From positions 62,001 through 126,000 of the forward strand of contig DATAJP010000001.1 in assembly GCA_036262055.1 (NCBI GenBank): a stretch of 64,000 bases of DNA. Direction: 5' to 3'. Source of the DNA: Ignavibacteria bacterium (GTDB taxonomy: Bacteria; Bacteroidota; Ignavibacteria; Tepidaquicellales; Tepidaquicellaceae). Below the pieces are notes generated by a model that saw nothing but the letters and a program-made list of their open reading frames with translations, had not been told where the DNA came from and did not search any database. This document shows, piece after piece, positions 27,192 through 36,333 of this stretch (its first letter is position 1; each line of letters opens with the position of its first letter). The position numbers and the translations under genes are program-made.

Positions 27192-29576
27192 CTAAAATCC
27201 TCTACCGAAAGAAAAGTGGAAAAGCCACTTTGGCGGTTGTTCATCCACAATTTGACGGTCAAAACCATAACCAAAGTCAAAGCCAATCAATCCAACGGCG
27301 GGAAGCATTAATCTTGTTCCAAATCCGACAGACCTTCTTAAATCAAACGGGTCGGTTTTAGAAAAATCACTGAAAACATTTCCTGCTTCAGCAAATGCAA
27401 GAACAAAAATCGGGAACGGGTCAAGAGATAACGGGTATCTAAGCTCGAGTCCGTATTTCAAAGCTATTCTTCCGCCGATAGGGTTGCCTCCGGAGTTCTT
27501 AGGACCAATGCCTCTGTCGTCATATCCTCTCAATGGAATTGTGTTGTATGTCAAACCGTTTCCACCCATATAAAATGTTTCTGTCGGCGGCAGATACTTA
27601 TCAGCTGCAAACGAGTTTATGAATGAGAAATTAAATGTTGAGTAAAGCACAAGACGGCTCTCTCTTGTAATAGGTGTATATGCTTCTGCAGTAAAAATAT
27701 TTTTTACGAATTCAACGTTACCCGGCAAGAACGGTCCGCCTGAAAGCTCAGTTGAGTTTGCTACTTTAGTTCCGGACACAGGAAATATGGGATCAAAAAC
27801 GGTTGAACGGCTTATCGTTTGTCTGAGTGAAAACTGGTCGCGAACACCGACTTCGTAATATCCGCCTCCTGATTTGGTATCGGTTTTTTGGTATTTTAAT
27901 GTCCAGTCACCCCTGAAATAATCATCAGGCCATTTGAATCTTCTTCCTATGTTTAAACTTGTTCCTGTTTCACGTATATCGATGCCGCTATAATTCTGAC
28001 GAGTGTCATAAAGGTTAATGCCTAATAATGTCGGTGTGTTCATAAACCATGGCTCGGTAAATCCGACCTGGAATGTTCTGTAAGTTCCGCTTTCACCAAA
28101 CTGCCATGTGAAATTTAAAATCTGCCCGGCACCGCCTGAAAACGGAGCAGAGATATCGAAGTTATTAAATGTCAAGCCGAACGCACCGGTGATACCAAAG
28201 CTTTCGCTGTAACCTACTGAAGCATTAAACTGGTCTGATGAACGCTCTTCGACAATATATTTTATGTTAACAGTCGAATCATTGGATAGAGAAAGATCTT
28301 GCCCTAATTTTTCAGGATTGAAATAATTGAGCGCATTAAGATTCTGCAAACTTCTTCTGACATTGCTTTTATTAAAAAATTGTCCTGGTATTGTATATAA
28401 TTCACGTCTTAAAACTTTATCTTTTGTCTTGTCGTTTCCTTCAAGATTAACCAGACCAAATCTGAATTGCCTGTTTTCAGTAATTGTGATTTTCAAATCA
28501 ACTTTGTTTCCGGGTAAAGCTTTTTCAGTTATCTCAGCATTATAACCAAGATAACCGTTATCGAGATACAATGCACTAACGTCAGTTTCAGCTTCATTGC
28601 CATAAAGGTTGTCATTAAGCTTTTTTAGATTCAAAATATCCCCGCGCTTCATGTCAATGCGCTCAAGAATTAATGAATCGGAATAAACTGTATTTCCTTC
28701 AACTTCTATTTTGTTCAGAGTAAATTTATTGCCTTCATCAACTTTTATAATTAATGTTGCATCTTCTTTGTTCGGACTTATTTTTAATTCATAATCTTCA
28801 ACAACAGCATCTTTAAATCCTTTTTCTTTATAATATCCTTCCACTAATTTTAAATCCTGCTCAAACTTTGCCTTATCATAGGTAGCTCCATCCCAGAATT
28901 TCCACCAGACTTTTTCGGAAGTGTTTTCCATTGCTCCTCTCAGGTCATCGGAGTTTACATTTTTATTTCCCTGAAACTCGATTTTCTGAACTGTGAGTTT
29001 ATTTCCTTCATTAATTTTTATTCTGACGCGTGCTTCATTGTTTGCGGAAAGCAACTGGTCAGCTTCAACATTTACTTGTGAATATCCTTCACTTTGATAA
29101 AACTTCTCAAGATTATAAGCAATATCTTTTAAGCGCTGTGGAGTAATTATCTCACCCGGGGTTAGTTGAATTTTTTCTTCTAAATCTTCTTTTGAGTATT
29201 CATTATTTCCTGTAATCTGCACCGACTCAACACGCGGGAATTCTTCAACTCTTATTACCAAATAAGCATCATTCCCGACAGTTTTATCTACATAAATTTC
29301 AATATCGGAAAATAAATTTAAATTCCAGAGCTTTTTCATAGCATCTCTCGACTCATCAGAAGGAATTGTAATTTCCTGTCCGACTTCCAAACCTGAATAA
29401 CCAACTATTGTATTTTTATCAACGGTTTTATTCCCGATTGTATTAATACTGATAATCCGGTATTTAGGAGGTGCGTTTTCATCTTGCGCTTTTGTAACAC
29501 TTGTAAAAACAGTAATTAATAGCAAGAAACTGCAGAAAAAGGAAAATAATACTTTAAAAGTTGATTTTTTTAACAT
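27192..29576 (-). CDS. bamA: Outer-membrane protein assembly factor BamA
   Basis: Core of the machine that inserts beta-barrel proteins into the outer membrane. The 794-aa protein has a signal peptide (1-30), five POTRA domains (about 35-400, with VESVQITGNNEYSKEDLEEK and TLNKIEVEGNTVYSDSLI) and a C-terminal 16-strand barrel. The barrel includes PLRGYDDRGIGPKNSGGNPI and ends with aromatic Phe (SFGRGF). It lies directly downstream of uppS and upstream of two skp-like chaperones. Complete, ATG start. Confidence 0.96.
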   Translation of the reverse strand: MLKKSTFKVLFSFFCSFLLLITVFTSVTKAQDENAPPKYRIISINTIGNKTVDKNTIVGYSGLEVGQEITIPSDESRDAMKKLWNLNLFSDIEIYVDKTVGNDAYLVIRVEEFPRVESVQITGNNEYSKEDLEEKIQLTPGEIITPQRLKDIAYNLEKFYQSEGYSQVNVEADQLLSANNEARVRIKINEGNKLTVQKIEFQGNKNVNSDDLRGAMENTSEKVWWKFWDGATYDKAKFEQDLKLVEGYYKEKGFKDAVVEDYELKISPNKEDATLIIKVDEGNKFTLNKIEVEGNTVYSDSLILERIDMKRGDILNLKKLNDNLYGNEAETDVSALYLDNGYLGYNAEITEKALPGNKVDLKITITENRQFRFGLVNLEGNDKTKDKVLRRELYTIPGQFFNKSNVRRSLQNLNALNYFNPEKLGQDLSLSNDSTVNIKYIVEERSSDQFNASVGYSESFGITGAFGLTFNNFDISAPFSGGAGQILNFTWQFGESGTYRTFQVGFTEPWFMNTPTLLGINLYDTRQNYSGIDIRETGTSLNIGRRFKWPDDYFRGDWTLKYQKTDTKSGGGYYEVGVRDQFSLRQTISRSTVFDPIFPVSGTKVANSTELSGGPFLPGNVEFVKNIFTAEAYTPITRESRLVLYSTFNFSFINSFAADKYLPPTETFYMGGNGLTYNTIPLRGYDDRGIGPKNSGGNPIGGRIALKYGLELRYPLSLDPFPIFVLAFAEAGNVFSDFSKTDPFDLRRSVGFGTRLMLPAVGLIGFDFGYGFDRQIVDEQPPKWLFHFSFGRGF

Positions 29577-29592
29577 TTAAACTCTGTATAAT

Positions 29593-30369
29593 TTATTTAT
29601 TAATACTTTTTAAATCCTGAATTTGTTCACTTATCATACCGAATCTTCTCTCCCGCCGCTGATATTCTTTTATGGCTTTATAGAGGTAATCCCGCTTGAA
29701 ATCAGGCCAATATATGTCTTCTATGTAAATTTCCGAATAAGCGGTCTGCCACAGCAAAAAATTGCTTATTCTGTAATCCCCGCCGGTTCTTATAAGTAAA
29801 TCGGGGTCGGGAATTTCTGCAGTTTCAAGATATGATGAAAACAGCTTTTCATCTATGTCTTTAATGGGAATTTTATCGTTAAGAATTTTTTTAACGGTGT
29901 TAACGATTTCCCATCTTCCGCTATAATTCAATGCAAGATTAAGAACAAGACCTTGATTGTCTTTTGTCTTTTTCATGGAATCCTGAAGCTCGTTATAAAC
30001 CTGTTCGGGAAGCTCTTTCAGGTTGCCCGTTGAAATTAATCTTACGCCATTTTTGTGCAAACGTTCTGTTTCTTTACGCAAAGTCTTAATTAAAAGCTTC
30101 ATCAATAAAGTAACTTCATTCTTAGGTCTTCGCCAGTTTTCCGTTGAGAAAGTATAAACAGTTAAATATTTTACTCCGACCTGAGCACTTGCCTCGACGA
30201 TATCGCGAACGGAATTAACACCTTCCTGATGTCCCAAGTAACGGGAATATCCTTTAGACTTTGCCCATCTGCCGTTGCCGTCCATTATGATGGCAATGTG
30301 TTTGGGAATCTCTCCGGATTTTTTTAAAGCTTCCTGTTTTTTGCTGTCTTCTTTTTCGTCTTTTGACAA
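29593..30369 (-). CDS. uppS: Isoprenyl transferase (undecaprenyl diphosphate synthase)
   Basis: Makes the C55 lipid carrier for peptidoglycan and O-antigen by cis-addition of isoprene units. The 258-aa protein has IAIIMDGNGRWAKSKG with the catalytic Asp, the STENWRRP motif and RTGGDYRISNFLLWQTAYSE, followed by DIYWPDF. No ATG is available before the catalytic region; TTG at 30369 is used, giving a short charged Lys/Glu-rich leader. It lies 6 nt after trpS. Confidence 0.94.
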   Translation of the reverse strand: MSKDEKEDSKKQEALKKSGEIPKHIAIIMDGNGRWAKSKGYSRYLGHQEGVNSVRDIVEASAQVGVKYLTVYTFSTENWRRPKNEVTLLMKLLIKTLRKETERLHKNGVRLISTGNLKELPEQVYNELQDSMKKTKDNQGLVLNLALNYSGRWEIVNTVKKILNDKIPIKDIDEKLFSSYLETAEIPDPDLLIRTGGDYRISNFLLWQTAYSEIYIEDIYWPDFKRDYLYKAIKEYQRRERRFGMISEQIQDLKSINK

Positions 30370-30375
30370 AACTTG

Positions 30376-31368
30376 TTAATATATTAATCCTAACTTATCG
30401 TAAACTTCTTTGATTTTTTTGACTGCAATTTCATTTGCTTTTGCATTACCATCTTTAACTACTTCCATTAAATAATTTTCATCGTCGCGGTATTTTTTGA
30501 AATCTTTCTGGTATATGCTTAGTTTATTTGCAACTGCTTCACCAACATCGTTTTTGAATTTACCATAACCTGCATTTTCATATTCTTTTGCGATTTCTTC
30601 TATAGGTCTTTCAGTAAAGCCTGAGAAAATCACAAGCAGATTGCTGATAGCAGGTTTATTTTCTGCATCGAACTTAACAACGCTATCAGAATCCGTTACT
30701 GCGCGTTTGAATTTTTTCAAAACTGTTTCAGGTGAATCCTGCAATAAAACATAGCTGTCTTCTGCATCTTCGCTCTTGCTCATCTTCAAGTTCGGGTCTT
30801 TCAAGCTTTTTATCCTGCCGGTTACTTTTGAAACTGTTGCTTTTGGAATTTTAAAAGTTTCTCCGTAAAGATTATTAAATCTTGTTGCAATGTTCCGTGT
30901 AAGCTCAACGTGCTGCGCCTGGTCATCACCGACAGGAACCTCATCGGCATCATAAAGCAAAACATCACCCGCCATAAGAACAGGATATTCAAATAATCCT
31001 GCAAGCTGACCATCTTTGCCCTGTTTCTGCGACTTGTCTTTGAACTGAGTCATTTTATTCAACTCGCCGACAGTAACAAAGTTCGTTAGTATCCAGCAAA
31101 TTTCGCTGTGCGCAGGAATCATTGACTGCATAAATATAATGGACTGCTTCGGGTCAACACCGAGTGTTAAAAGCCATGCCACTACATCAAGACTGCGTTT
31201 TTTTAAAGTTTCAGGGTCTTGCCGAACCGTTATTGCGTGAAGATTTGCAATGAAATATAAACATTCATTTGTATTCTGGTCATGCTCAACCCATCTTTTC
31301 ATTGCGCCAAGATAGTTGCCTATTGTCATTTCACCTGAGGGTTTTATCCCTGAAACAATTCTCGTCAT
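30376..31368 (-). CDS. trpS: Tryptophan-tRNA ligase
   Basis: Class Ic aminoacyl-tRNA synthetase of 330 aa. The HIGH-like signature is in PSGEMTIGNYLGA near residues 10-22 and the KMSKS loop is present (NLKMSKSEDAED). QMTQFKDKSQ, VPVGDDQAQHVELTR and the C-terminal helical anticodon region are intact. Length normal. It lies in the envelope run of minus-strand genes, 6 nt before uppS and 17 nt after the M42 peptidase. Starts at ATG; no leader attenuator was recognised. Confidence 0.96.
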   Translation of the reverse strand: MTRIVSGIKPSGEMTIGNYLGAMKRWVEHDQNTNECLYFIANLHAITVRQDPETLKKRSLDVVAWLLTLGVDPKQSIIFMQSMIPAHSEICWILTNFVTVGELNKMTQFKDKSQKQGKDGQLAGLFEYPVLMAGDVLLYDADEVPVGDDQAQHVELTRNIATRFNNLYGETFKIPKATVSKVTGRIKSLKDPNLKMSKSEDAEDSYVLLQDSPETVLKKFKRAVTDSDSVVKFDAENKPAISNLLVIFSGFTERPIEEIAKEYENAGYGKFKNDVGEAVANKLSIYQKDFKKYRDDENYLMEVVKDGNAKANEIAVKKIKEVYDKLGLIY

Positions 31369-31385
31369 TGTTAAATAAAAATCAG

Positions 31386-32402
31386 TTAGTTATTGTAATT
31401 CAGAATGTAATAATAAGTAAGGTTGTAAGTATTTATCAGTCCATTCAAATGCGTTCTCTCAACACCGTGAGATGCCGAAACGCCGGGACCGATTAATCCG
31501 ACTTTAACATCAATGCCTGCAAAAAGAGCTGCAGAGCCGTCAGAGCCGTAGTATGGATATATATCTATTACGTGATTTATGTTAAACTGCTTTGCTATTT
31601 TTATCAATTTATTTGTAACATCAAAGTCATAAGGTCCTGAAGAGTCTTTAGGACAAATTGAAACAGCATCTTCTTTTCCGTTGCATCCTTCACCAATGAC
31701 AGCCATATCGAGCACAAGCATTTCTTTTATGGAATCGGGAATGCCGACTGCTGCACCATGTCCGACTTCTTCATAATTCGAAAAATAAAATGCAACATCA
31801 CCTGTGTATTTATCTTTGCATAAAGCCTTTATCAATTCAATCATAACAGCAACGCAAGCTTTATCATCTAAGAAACGGCTTTTTATAAATCCGGATTTTG
31901 TATGCTCGAAACGGACATCATAAAAAACAAAATTTCCCGTGCCGATGTTATGACGTTTTATTTTCTCGGGAGTTTCAGCAAGCTCATCGAGACGTATTGC
32001 CATTGAGCTAAGCTCGCGTTTAGTATCACTGACGCTTTTGTTGACGTGAGCGGCAGGATTTTTCAATAAAAATGTTCCGCGGTAATGCTCACCGTTGTAG
32101 TTGCGGACTGTTACATACTCGCCCTCGAATGAATTCAAAGGGTATGAACCAAGTGTAGTAATTCCGAGTGTTCCATCGGTATTAACTTCCTTAACCATTG
32201 CTCCGAGAGTGTCGATGTGTCCTGCAATTACGAGCTCTGGGTTATCTGAAAACGACACAAGCAAAGAACCCTTATTTGTCATACCAATTTTTACCGGCAA
32301 ATTTTTAAATTCATCTACCAGGTAGTTTATGATTTCTTTTGTATAACCTGTGGGGGAGTGTATTTTCAGAATTGTTTCTAACGTAGAGACTAATTCACTC
32401 AT
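31386..32402 (-). CDS. M42-family metallo-aminopeptidase
   Basis: A 338-aa cytoplasmic peptidase of the PepA/FrvX/M42 type with a dinuclear metal centre. Visible ligand motifs are AGHIDTLGAMV, RFLDDKACVAVM, the catalytic SNYEEVGHGA, YYGSDGSAA and SHGVERTHLNGL. These enzymes form tetrahedral particles that degrade peptides. ATG at 32402 overlaps the stop of ftsB by one base (TGATG); a TTG one codon earlier is also possible. The pairing with a division gene is probably only operonic. Confidence 0.9.
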   Translation of the reverse strand: MSELVSTLETILKIHSPTGYTKEIINYLVDEFKNLPVKIGMTNKGSLLVSFSDNPELVIAGHIDTLGAMVKEVNTDGTLGITTLGSYPLNSFEGEYVTVRNYNGEHYRGTFLLKNPAAHVNKSVSDTKRELSSMAIRLDELAETPEKIKRHNIGTGNFVFYDVRFEHTKSGFIKSRFLDDKACVAVMIELIKALCKDKYTGDVAFYFSNYEEVGHGAAVGIPDSIKEMLVLDMAVIGEGCNGKEDAVSICPKDSSGPYDFDVTNKLIKIAKQFNINHVIDIYPYYGSDGSAALFAGIDVKVGLIGPGVSASHGVERTHLNGLINTYNLTYYYILNYNN

Positions 32403-32728
32403 CAATTTTTCGTTGTATCCGCTATAATCTTGTAGATTGTTTCACCTTCTTTGGTTAACCCGTACTTTTCGCGGGCAACCTGTTCAATTTTAAAATCCGA
32501 AGTGTTTAAATCCTTTATTTCCTGCTGATATGCTTCATTTTTTTTCTGCTCGTCATTCAGAGCTTTTTCAAGCTGTGATTTTTCGCTGTTGGCTTCAAAA
32601 CGTTGAATGAGTCCGTTATTACTGAAGACAAGCATGTAAAGTAGTAAAGAAAATATTATTATAAATAAGGTAAATAATTTGTTATATTTAATAAATCGCG
32701 CGATTTTTTTAAATATGCTTTCTTTCAT
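32402..32728 (-). CDS. FtsB/DivIC-family septum formation initiator
   Basis: A 108-aa protein from the ATG at 32728; the open frame upstream has no support. Residues about 16-35 form a single membrane helix, and 40-75 a charged coiled-coil (EANSEKSQLEKALNDEQKKN). It ends with the family's VAREKYGLTKEGE motif. It recruits FtsL/FtsQ-type partners to the septum. This is a short single-pass protein, so assignment rests mainly on the C-terminal motif. Confidence 0.87.
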   Translation of the reverse strand: MKESIFKKIARFIKYNKLFTLFIIIFSLLLYMLVFSNNGLIQRFEANSEKSQLEKALNDEQKKNEAYQQEIKDLNTSDFKIEQVAREKYGLTKEGETIYKIIADTTKN

Positions 32729-32810
32729 ATTCAGCGTATAAATATACTTATTTAAAATTTGTAATAAAATCAAAATAATTATCTATTTATTAGGAAATTA
32801 AACCAAAAAT

Positions 32811-32885
32811 TTAACACAAAATCCACAAAATCACAAAATTAATAATAATTAAAAATTTGTTTTGTGTTTTTGCGGCTTTGTGTTA
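32811..32885. repeat. Long imperfect inverted repeat (family E), full copy
   Basis: Left arm 32811-32840 (TTAACACAAAATCCACAAAA...) is an imperfect reverse complement of right arm 32854-32885 (ending GCGGCTTTGTGTTA), with a 13-nt A/T spacer. It lies directly before the PHP gene start, so it would be in that gene's leader. Confidence 0.65.
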
Positions 32886-32913
32886 TCCTTGTTTGGGTTG
32901 TGTCAAATTAAAA

Positions 32914-33759
32914 ATGGACGTAGTTAATAAAAAAATTAAGGCTGACCTGCATACACATACGAACTTTTCAGACGGGATTTTGTCACCTGAAGAGCTCGTT
33001 GAGAAAGCATTAAAGAAGGGTATAAATATTCTAAGTATTACCGACCATGACAACATTTCTGCTATTGATAATGCTCTGAAAGCTGCCAAGAAGCGGGATT
33101 TGGAGATTATTCCGGGAATTGAGCTAAGTGCAGATTTTCAGGGTAAGGAAGTTCACATACTCGCGTATTTTATTGATTACAAAAACAAAATTTTAAAAGA
33201 TTATTTAGAGAATTTTCGTGATATAAGGATAAACAGAATTAAAGAAATGCTGAAAATTCTAAATTCAGAAGGGATTGATTTAACTTATAATGATGTATTG
33301 AAGTCATCGGAAATAAATGGTAAGGCATCGATAGGAAGACCGCATCTTGCCAAAGCGCTTGTAAATGAAAAACACGTCAAGACAATCGGCGAGGCTTTTA
33401 TGAAATATATCGGCGATGATAAACCCGCTTATGTGAAGAAACAGAATCCCACGTTAAAAGAAATTTTCAAATTAATTAACTCCATTGGCGGATTATCCTT
33501 TCTTGCGCATCCGGGCAGAACGTTCAGGGACGTTGAGCTGACAGAATTTTTGGATGCGGGGATGGATGGGATTGAAGTTTTGCATCCGTCGCATTCGAAG
33601 GATGATGCTAAATATTACTCCGGACTTGCATCGCAGTATTTTTTGCTTGAGAGCGGCGGGTCGGATTATCACGGGATCAGCTCGACAGATAATTTAAACT
33701 TTGGGAAGTATTGCATTCCTGCGAATTACATTATTAATATGAAGAGGAGATTATTTTAA
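32914..33759 (+). CDS. PHP-domain phosphoesterase
   Basis: A 281-aa protein from the ATG at 32914; the in-frame extension upstream only reads through the inverted repeat. PHP metal-binding motifs are complete: DLHTHTNFSDG near the start, ITDHDN, GIELSAD, FLAHPGR and SDYHG near the end. The closest family is the TrpH/YciV group, which hydrolyses 3',5'-nucleoside bisphosphates or trims RNA 5' ends. ribH follows after 4 nt and is probably co-transcribed. Confidence 0.9.
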   Translation: MDVVNKKIKADLHTHTNFSDGILSPEELVEKALKKGINILSITDHDNISAIDNALKAAKKRDLEIIPGIELSADFQGKEVHILAYFIDYKNKILKDYLENFRDIRINRIKEMLKILNSEGIDLTYNDVLKSSEINGKASIGRPHLAKALVNEKHVKTIGEAFMKYIGDDKPAYVKKQNPTLKEIFKLINSIGGLSFLAHPGRTFRDVELTEFLDAGMDGIEVLHPSHSKDDAKYYSGLASQYFLLESGGSDYHGISSTDNLNFGKYCIPANYIINMKRRLF

Positions 33760-33763
33760 CTTA

Positions 33764-34222
33764 ATGAGTAAGAAAAAATTAAAACTTGCGATTGTTTCGA
33801 GCAGTTATAATAAACCCATAGTTGATAATTTGATTATGGGAGCGCAAATTGCGCTGAAAGAAAACGGAATCAGCGCGGAGAAGATTGATTATTTTGCTGT
33901 GCCGGGTGCTTATGAAATTCCACTGGTCGTAAAAAAACTTTGCACATCGAAGAAGAAAAAATATGACGGGATAATTACACTTGGCTGTGTTATAAAAGGC
34001 GACACTGCGCATTTTGAATACGTTGCAAGTCCTGTTGCGTATAATCTGAATATTATTTCAACTGATAATAAAATGCCTTTGGGATTTGGCGTGCTGACGT
34101 GCTTCACTGCACAGCAGGCGTATGAGAGAAGCTTAGTTGATGATGCACAGATTAAAAATAATAAAGGTTATGAAGCTGCGATGACAGTGCTTGAGATGAT
34201 TGAAGTGTTGAAGGAAATATAG
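33764..34222 (+). CDS. ribH: 6,7-dimethyl-8-ribityllumazine synthase
   Basis: Penultimate step of riboflavin synthesis, condensing the ribityl-pyrimidine with dihydroxybutanone phosphate. The 152-aa protein has AIVSSSYNKPIVDNLIMGA, the VPGAYEIPLV motif and GCVIKGDTAHFEYVA with the catalytic His. These subunits assemble into pentamers or 60-mer shells. Other rib genes are absent from the window and no FMN riboswitch was seen upstream. Starts 4 nt after the PHP gene. Confidence 0.95.
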   Translation: MSKKKLKLAIVSSSYNKPIVDNLIMGAQIALKENGISAEKIDYFAVPGAYEIPLVVKKLCTSKKKKYDGIITLGCVIKGDTAHFEYVASPVAYNLNIISTDNKMPLGFGVLTCFTAQQAYERSLVDDAQIKNNKGYEAAMTVLEMIEVLKEI

Positions 34223-34228
34223 ATTAAA

Positions 34229-34687
34229 TTATTCTCCTAATTCCTGACTAAACTTAAAATCATTATTAAAATAAACTTCTTCTGCATCAATTATCATTTT
34301 TGAATCATTCTGAAATTCTATAACTAAATCATTATTTGTTTCATTTATAGGTAAAAATTGACTCACAGTATAACTTTCTTCAATCGGTAACTCATTATCG
34401 CCCTCAATATTTTCAAAATTAGTAACAAATTTAAATTCTAATGAAATATATTTTTGTTCTAAATTGGGATTTATATCATTTCTAACAAAAAACTTTTCAC
34501 TAAGTTTTGGAGCCATGTATTTTATAAAATATTCACTTGGATATATCCATATTAAAGTTAACTTCATTTTATCTTCATCATAAATGAATGTTAAAAACTC
34601 AGCAGTATTATGTAAATCATATATTTTATTGTTATAAATTATTTCAACATCAACATTTTCTAATGGTTGAAAATTTATATATTCCAT
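34229..34687 (-). CDS. Hypothetical protein, AT-rich
   Basis: A 152-aa protein rich in Asn, Ile, Glu and Tyr, with no signal peptide, Cys or recognisable motif. The pattern of short alternating hydrophobic stretches (VDVEIIYNNKIYDLHN, KLTLIWIYPSEYF) suggests a mostly beta fold. It starts directly after the stop of the inositol-phosphatase gene on the same strand, so it is probably co-translated. It ends 6 nt from the convergent ribH stop. The composition seems more A/T-rich than the neighbours, which might mean recent acquisition. I do not recognise it. Confidence 0.7.
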   Translation of the reverse strand: MEYINFQPLENVDVEIIYNNKIYDLHNTAEFLTFIYDEDKMKLTLIWIYPSEYFIKYMAPKLSEKFFVRNDINPNLEQKYISLEFKFVTNFENIEGDNELPIEESYTVSQFLPINETNNDLVIEFQNDSKMIIDAEEVYFNNDFKFSQELGE

Positions 34688-35473
34688 TTAAATAATTTTA
34701 TTTCCTTTTGCTTCCTGAATGTGTTTCAACATTTCGTCGTGAATAATTCCGTTTGTTGCGAGAATTTCTCTTCCATAGACAGAATATTTATTTCCGCCGA
34801 AATCGGTAACTTTACCACCTGCTTCTTCTAAAATTATTACACTTCCTGCGGTATCCCATGCATTGAGATTATATTCCCAGAAACCATCGAACCTTCCTGC
34901 AGCGAGCCAGCATATATCGAGCGCAGCCGAACCTAAGCGTCTGACAGGAATATCCATCAAAACAAATTTAGAAAAAATCGCGAGCGGGTTATTCGGGTTA
35001 TCGCTTGTGTTATACGGAAAGCCGGTTACGAGCAGAGATTTTCTTACGTTATCGGTTTTGGAAACGCTAATTTTTTTATCGTTCAGAAATGCGCCTTTAC
35101 CTTTTTCAGCAAAAAATAATTCGTTGCCCATAGGGTTATAAACAACTCCTAAGATTAACTCACCTTTGTGTTCAACACCGATTGACACACAGCACAAAGG
35201 AATTGAGTGCGCATAATTAATCGTGCCGTCTATTGGGTCTATTATCCATTTGTAATCTGAGTCCTGCGGAAGGTCGCCGCTTTCTTCGGTGAGAATGTAA
35301 TGGTCTGGGTATTCGGAATGAATTATCTCAATTATTTTTTTCTCGGAAAGCTTATCGACTTCGGTAACTAAATTTGAAAGACGGTCTTTGCTTTCGATTT
35401 TGAAAGTGCCTTCAAAATTTTCTTTAACAATTTTTCCTGCTTCATGCGCAGCTTTGAGGAGTATGTTTTTCAT
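34688..35473 (-). CDS. Inositol monophosphatase family protein
   Basis: A 261-aa magnesium-dependent sugar-phosphate phosphatase of the SuhB type. Motifs are VTEVDKLSE, the metal-binding EESGD (near 68-72), IDPIDGTINYAHSIP (near 85-100) and WDTAGSVIILEEAGG near the C-terminus. Substrate could be inositol-1-phosphate or another phosphate monoester. A 26-nt family A palindrome lies just upstream, and the hypothetical gene at 34229 follows without a gap. Confidence 0.92.
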   Translation of the reverse strand: MKNILLKAAHEAGKIVKENFEGTFKIESKDRLSNLVTEVDKLSEKKIIEIIHSEYPDHYILTEESGDLPQDSDYKWIIDPIDGTINYAHSIPLCCVSIGVEHKGELILGVVYNPMGNELFFAEKGKGAFLNDKKISVSKTDNVRKSLLVTGFPYNTSDNPNNPLAIFSKFVLMDIPVRRLGSAALDICWLAAGRFDGFWEYNLNAWDTAGSVIILEEAGGKVTDFGGNKYSVYGREILATNGIIHDEMLKHIQEAKGNKII

Positions 35474-35486
35474 TGTATCTAAGACT

Positions 35487-35512
35487 GGGATTCCCGCCTG
35501 CGCGGGAATGAC
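35487..35512. repeat. GGGATTCCCGC palindrome (family A), copy 3
   Basis: Identical to copy 1 at 10060-10085 over all 26 nt. It lies between two minus-strand genes of a probable operon. Confidence 0.88.
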
Positions 35513-35530
35513 AACCGGAAGTTGTAAAAT

Positions 35531-36295
35531 TTATATTTCTAATGTTAAGCCGTCATAACCAAGCTCAACATTTTTTGGCAATGTCGGGTTTATTTCATCA
35601 TATCGTATATCGTGCGTTGTATGAACCAAATAAGTTTTCTTTGCTCCGAGCTTTTGTGCAAGATCGCTTGCCTGTTCAATGTTAAAGTGCGTCGGGTGAG
35701 GAGCGCGGCGAAGCGCATTTAAAACCAATACGTCGAGTCCTTTCAATTTTTTCTGTTCAGTTTCGGAAATTTTACTTGCATCGGTAATGTATGCAAAATT
35801 GCCAATGCGGTAACCCATAATCGGCAGATTGCCGTGTATTACTTCAATTGGGATTATCTCAACATTGCGAATCTTGAACGGTTTGTTTTCAATTTTGTGC
35901 ATGTGAACAAGCGGAACCGCCTGATGTCTTTGAAGTCCTTCATGAAAAACATACCTGAAAGTGATTTTAAGCTCATCGATGGTCAAGCTGTCGCCATATA
36001 AATCAATGTATTTATTGTATCTCTGGTTAATCTGCCGTAGGTCATCCATGCCGAGAATATGGTCAACGTGATGATGAGTATATAAAACTGCATCAAGGTC
36101 GAAGATGTGATTGTTCAGCATCTGCTGGCGGAAATCAATGGAAGTATCGATTAAAATTTTCAGCTTGTCAACTTCAACATATGCGGAAGTTCTTAGACGT
36201 TTATCTTTTGGATTGGTTGATATGCAGGTGTCGCATGTGCATCCGATTATGGGAACTCCCTGTGAAGTGCCCGTGCCTAATAAAATAATCTTCAT
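35531..36295 (-). CDS. Metallo-beta-lactamase fold hydrolase, PhnP-like
   Basis: A 254-aa hydrolase with the TSQGVPIIGCTCDTC opening typical of the PhnP/RNase Z-like branch, the zinc motif HHHVDHILGMDDL and later ITDASK and a final HTTHD. PhnP proteins are cyclic phosphodiesterases. The two Cys-rich N-terminal motifs bind a structural zinc in PhnP. Exact substrate unknown; no phosphonate genes are nearby. Starts at ATG. Confidence 0.88.
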   Translation of the reverse strand: MKIILLGTGTSQGVPIIGCTCDTCISTNPKDKRLRTSAYVEVDKLKILIDTSIDFRQQMLNNHIFDLDAVLYTHHHVDHILGMDDLRQINQRYNKYIDLYGDSLTIDELKITFRYVFHEGLQRHQAVPLVHMHKIENKPFKIRNVEIIPIEVIHGNLPIMGYRIGNFAYITDASKISETEQKKLKGLDVLVLNALRRAPHPTHFNIEQASDLAQKLGAKKTYLVHTTHDIRYDEINPTLPKNVELGYDGLTLEI

Positions 36296-36333
36296 AACAT
36301 TTAACTGCGGTCAAAATTTATTTGAGCTTGCAG

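Noticed and set aside
33700-34222. FMN riboswitch before ribH
   Set aside because: The gene starts 4 nt after the PHP gene, leaving no room, and the PHP leader lacks the AGGGT-type core of that riboswitch.
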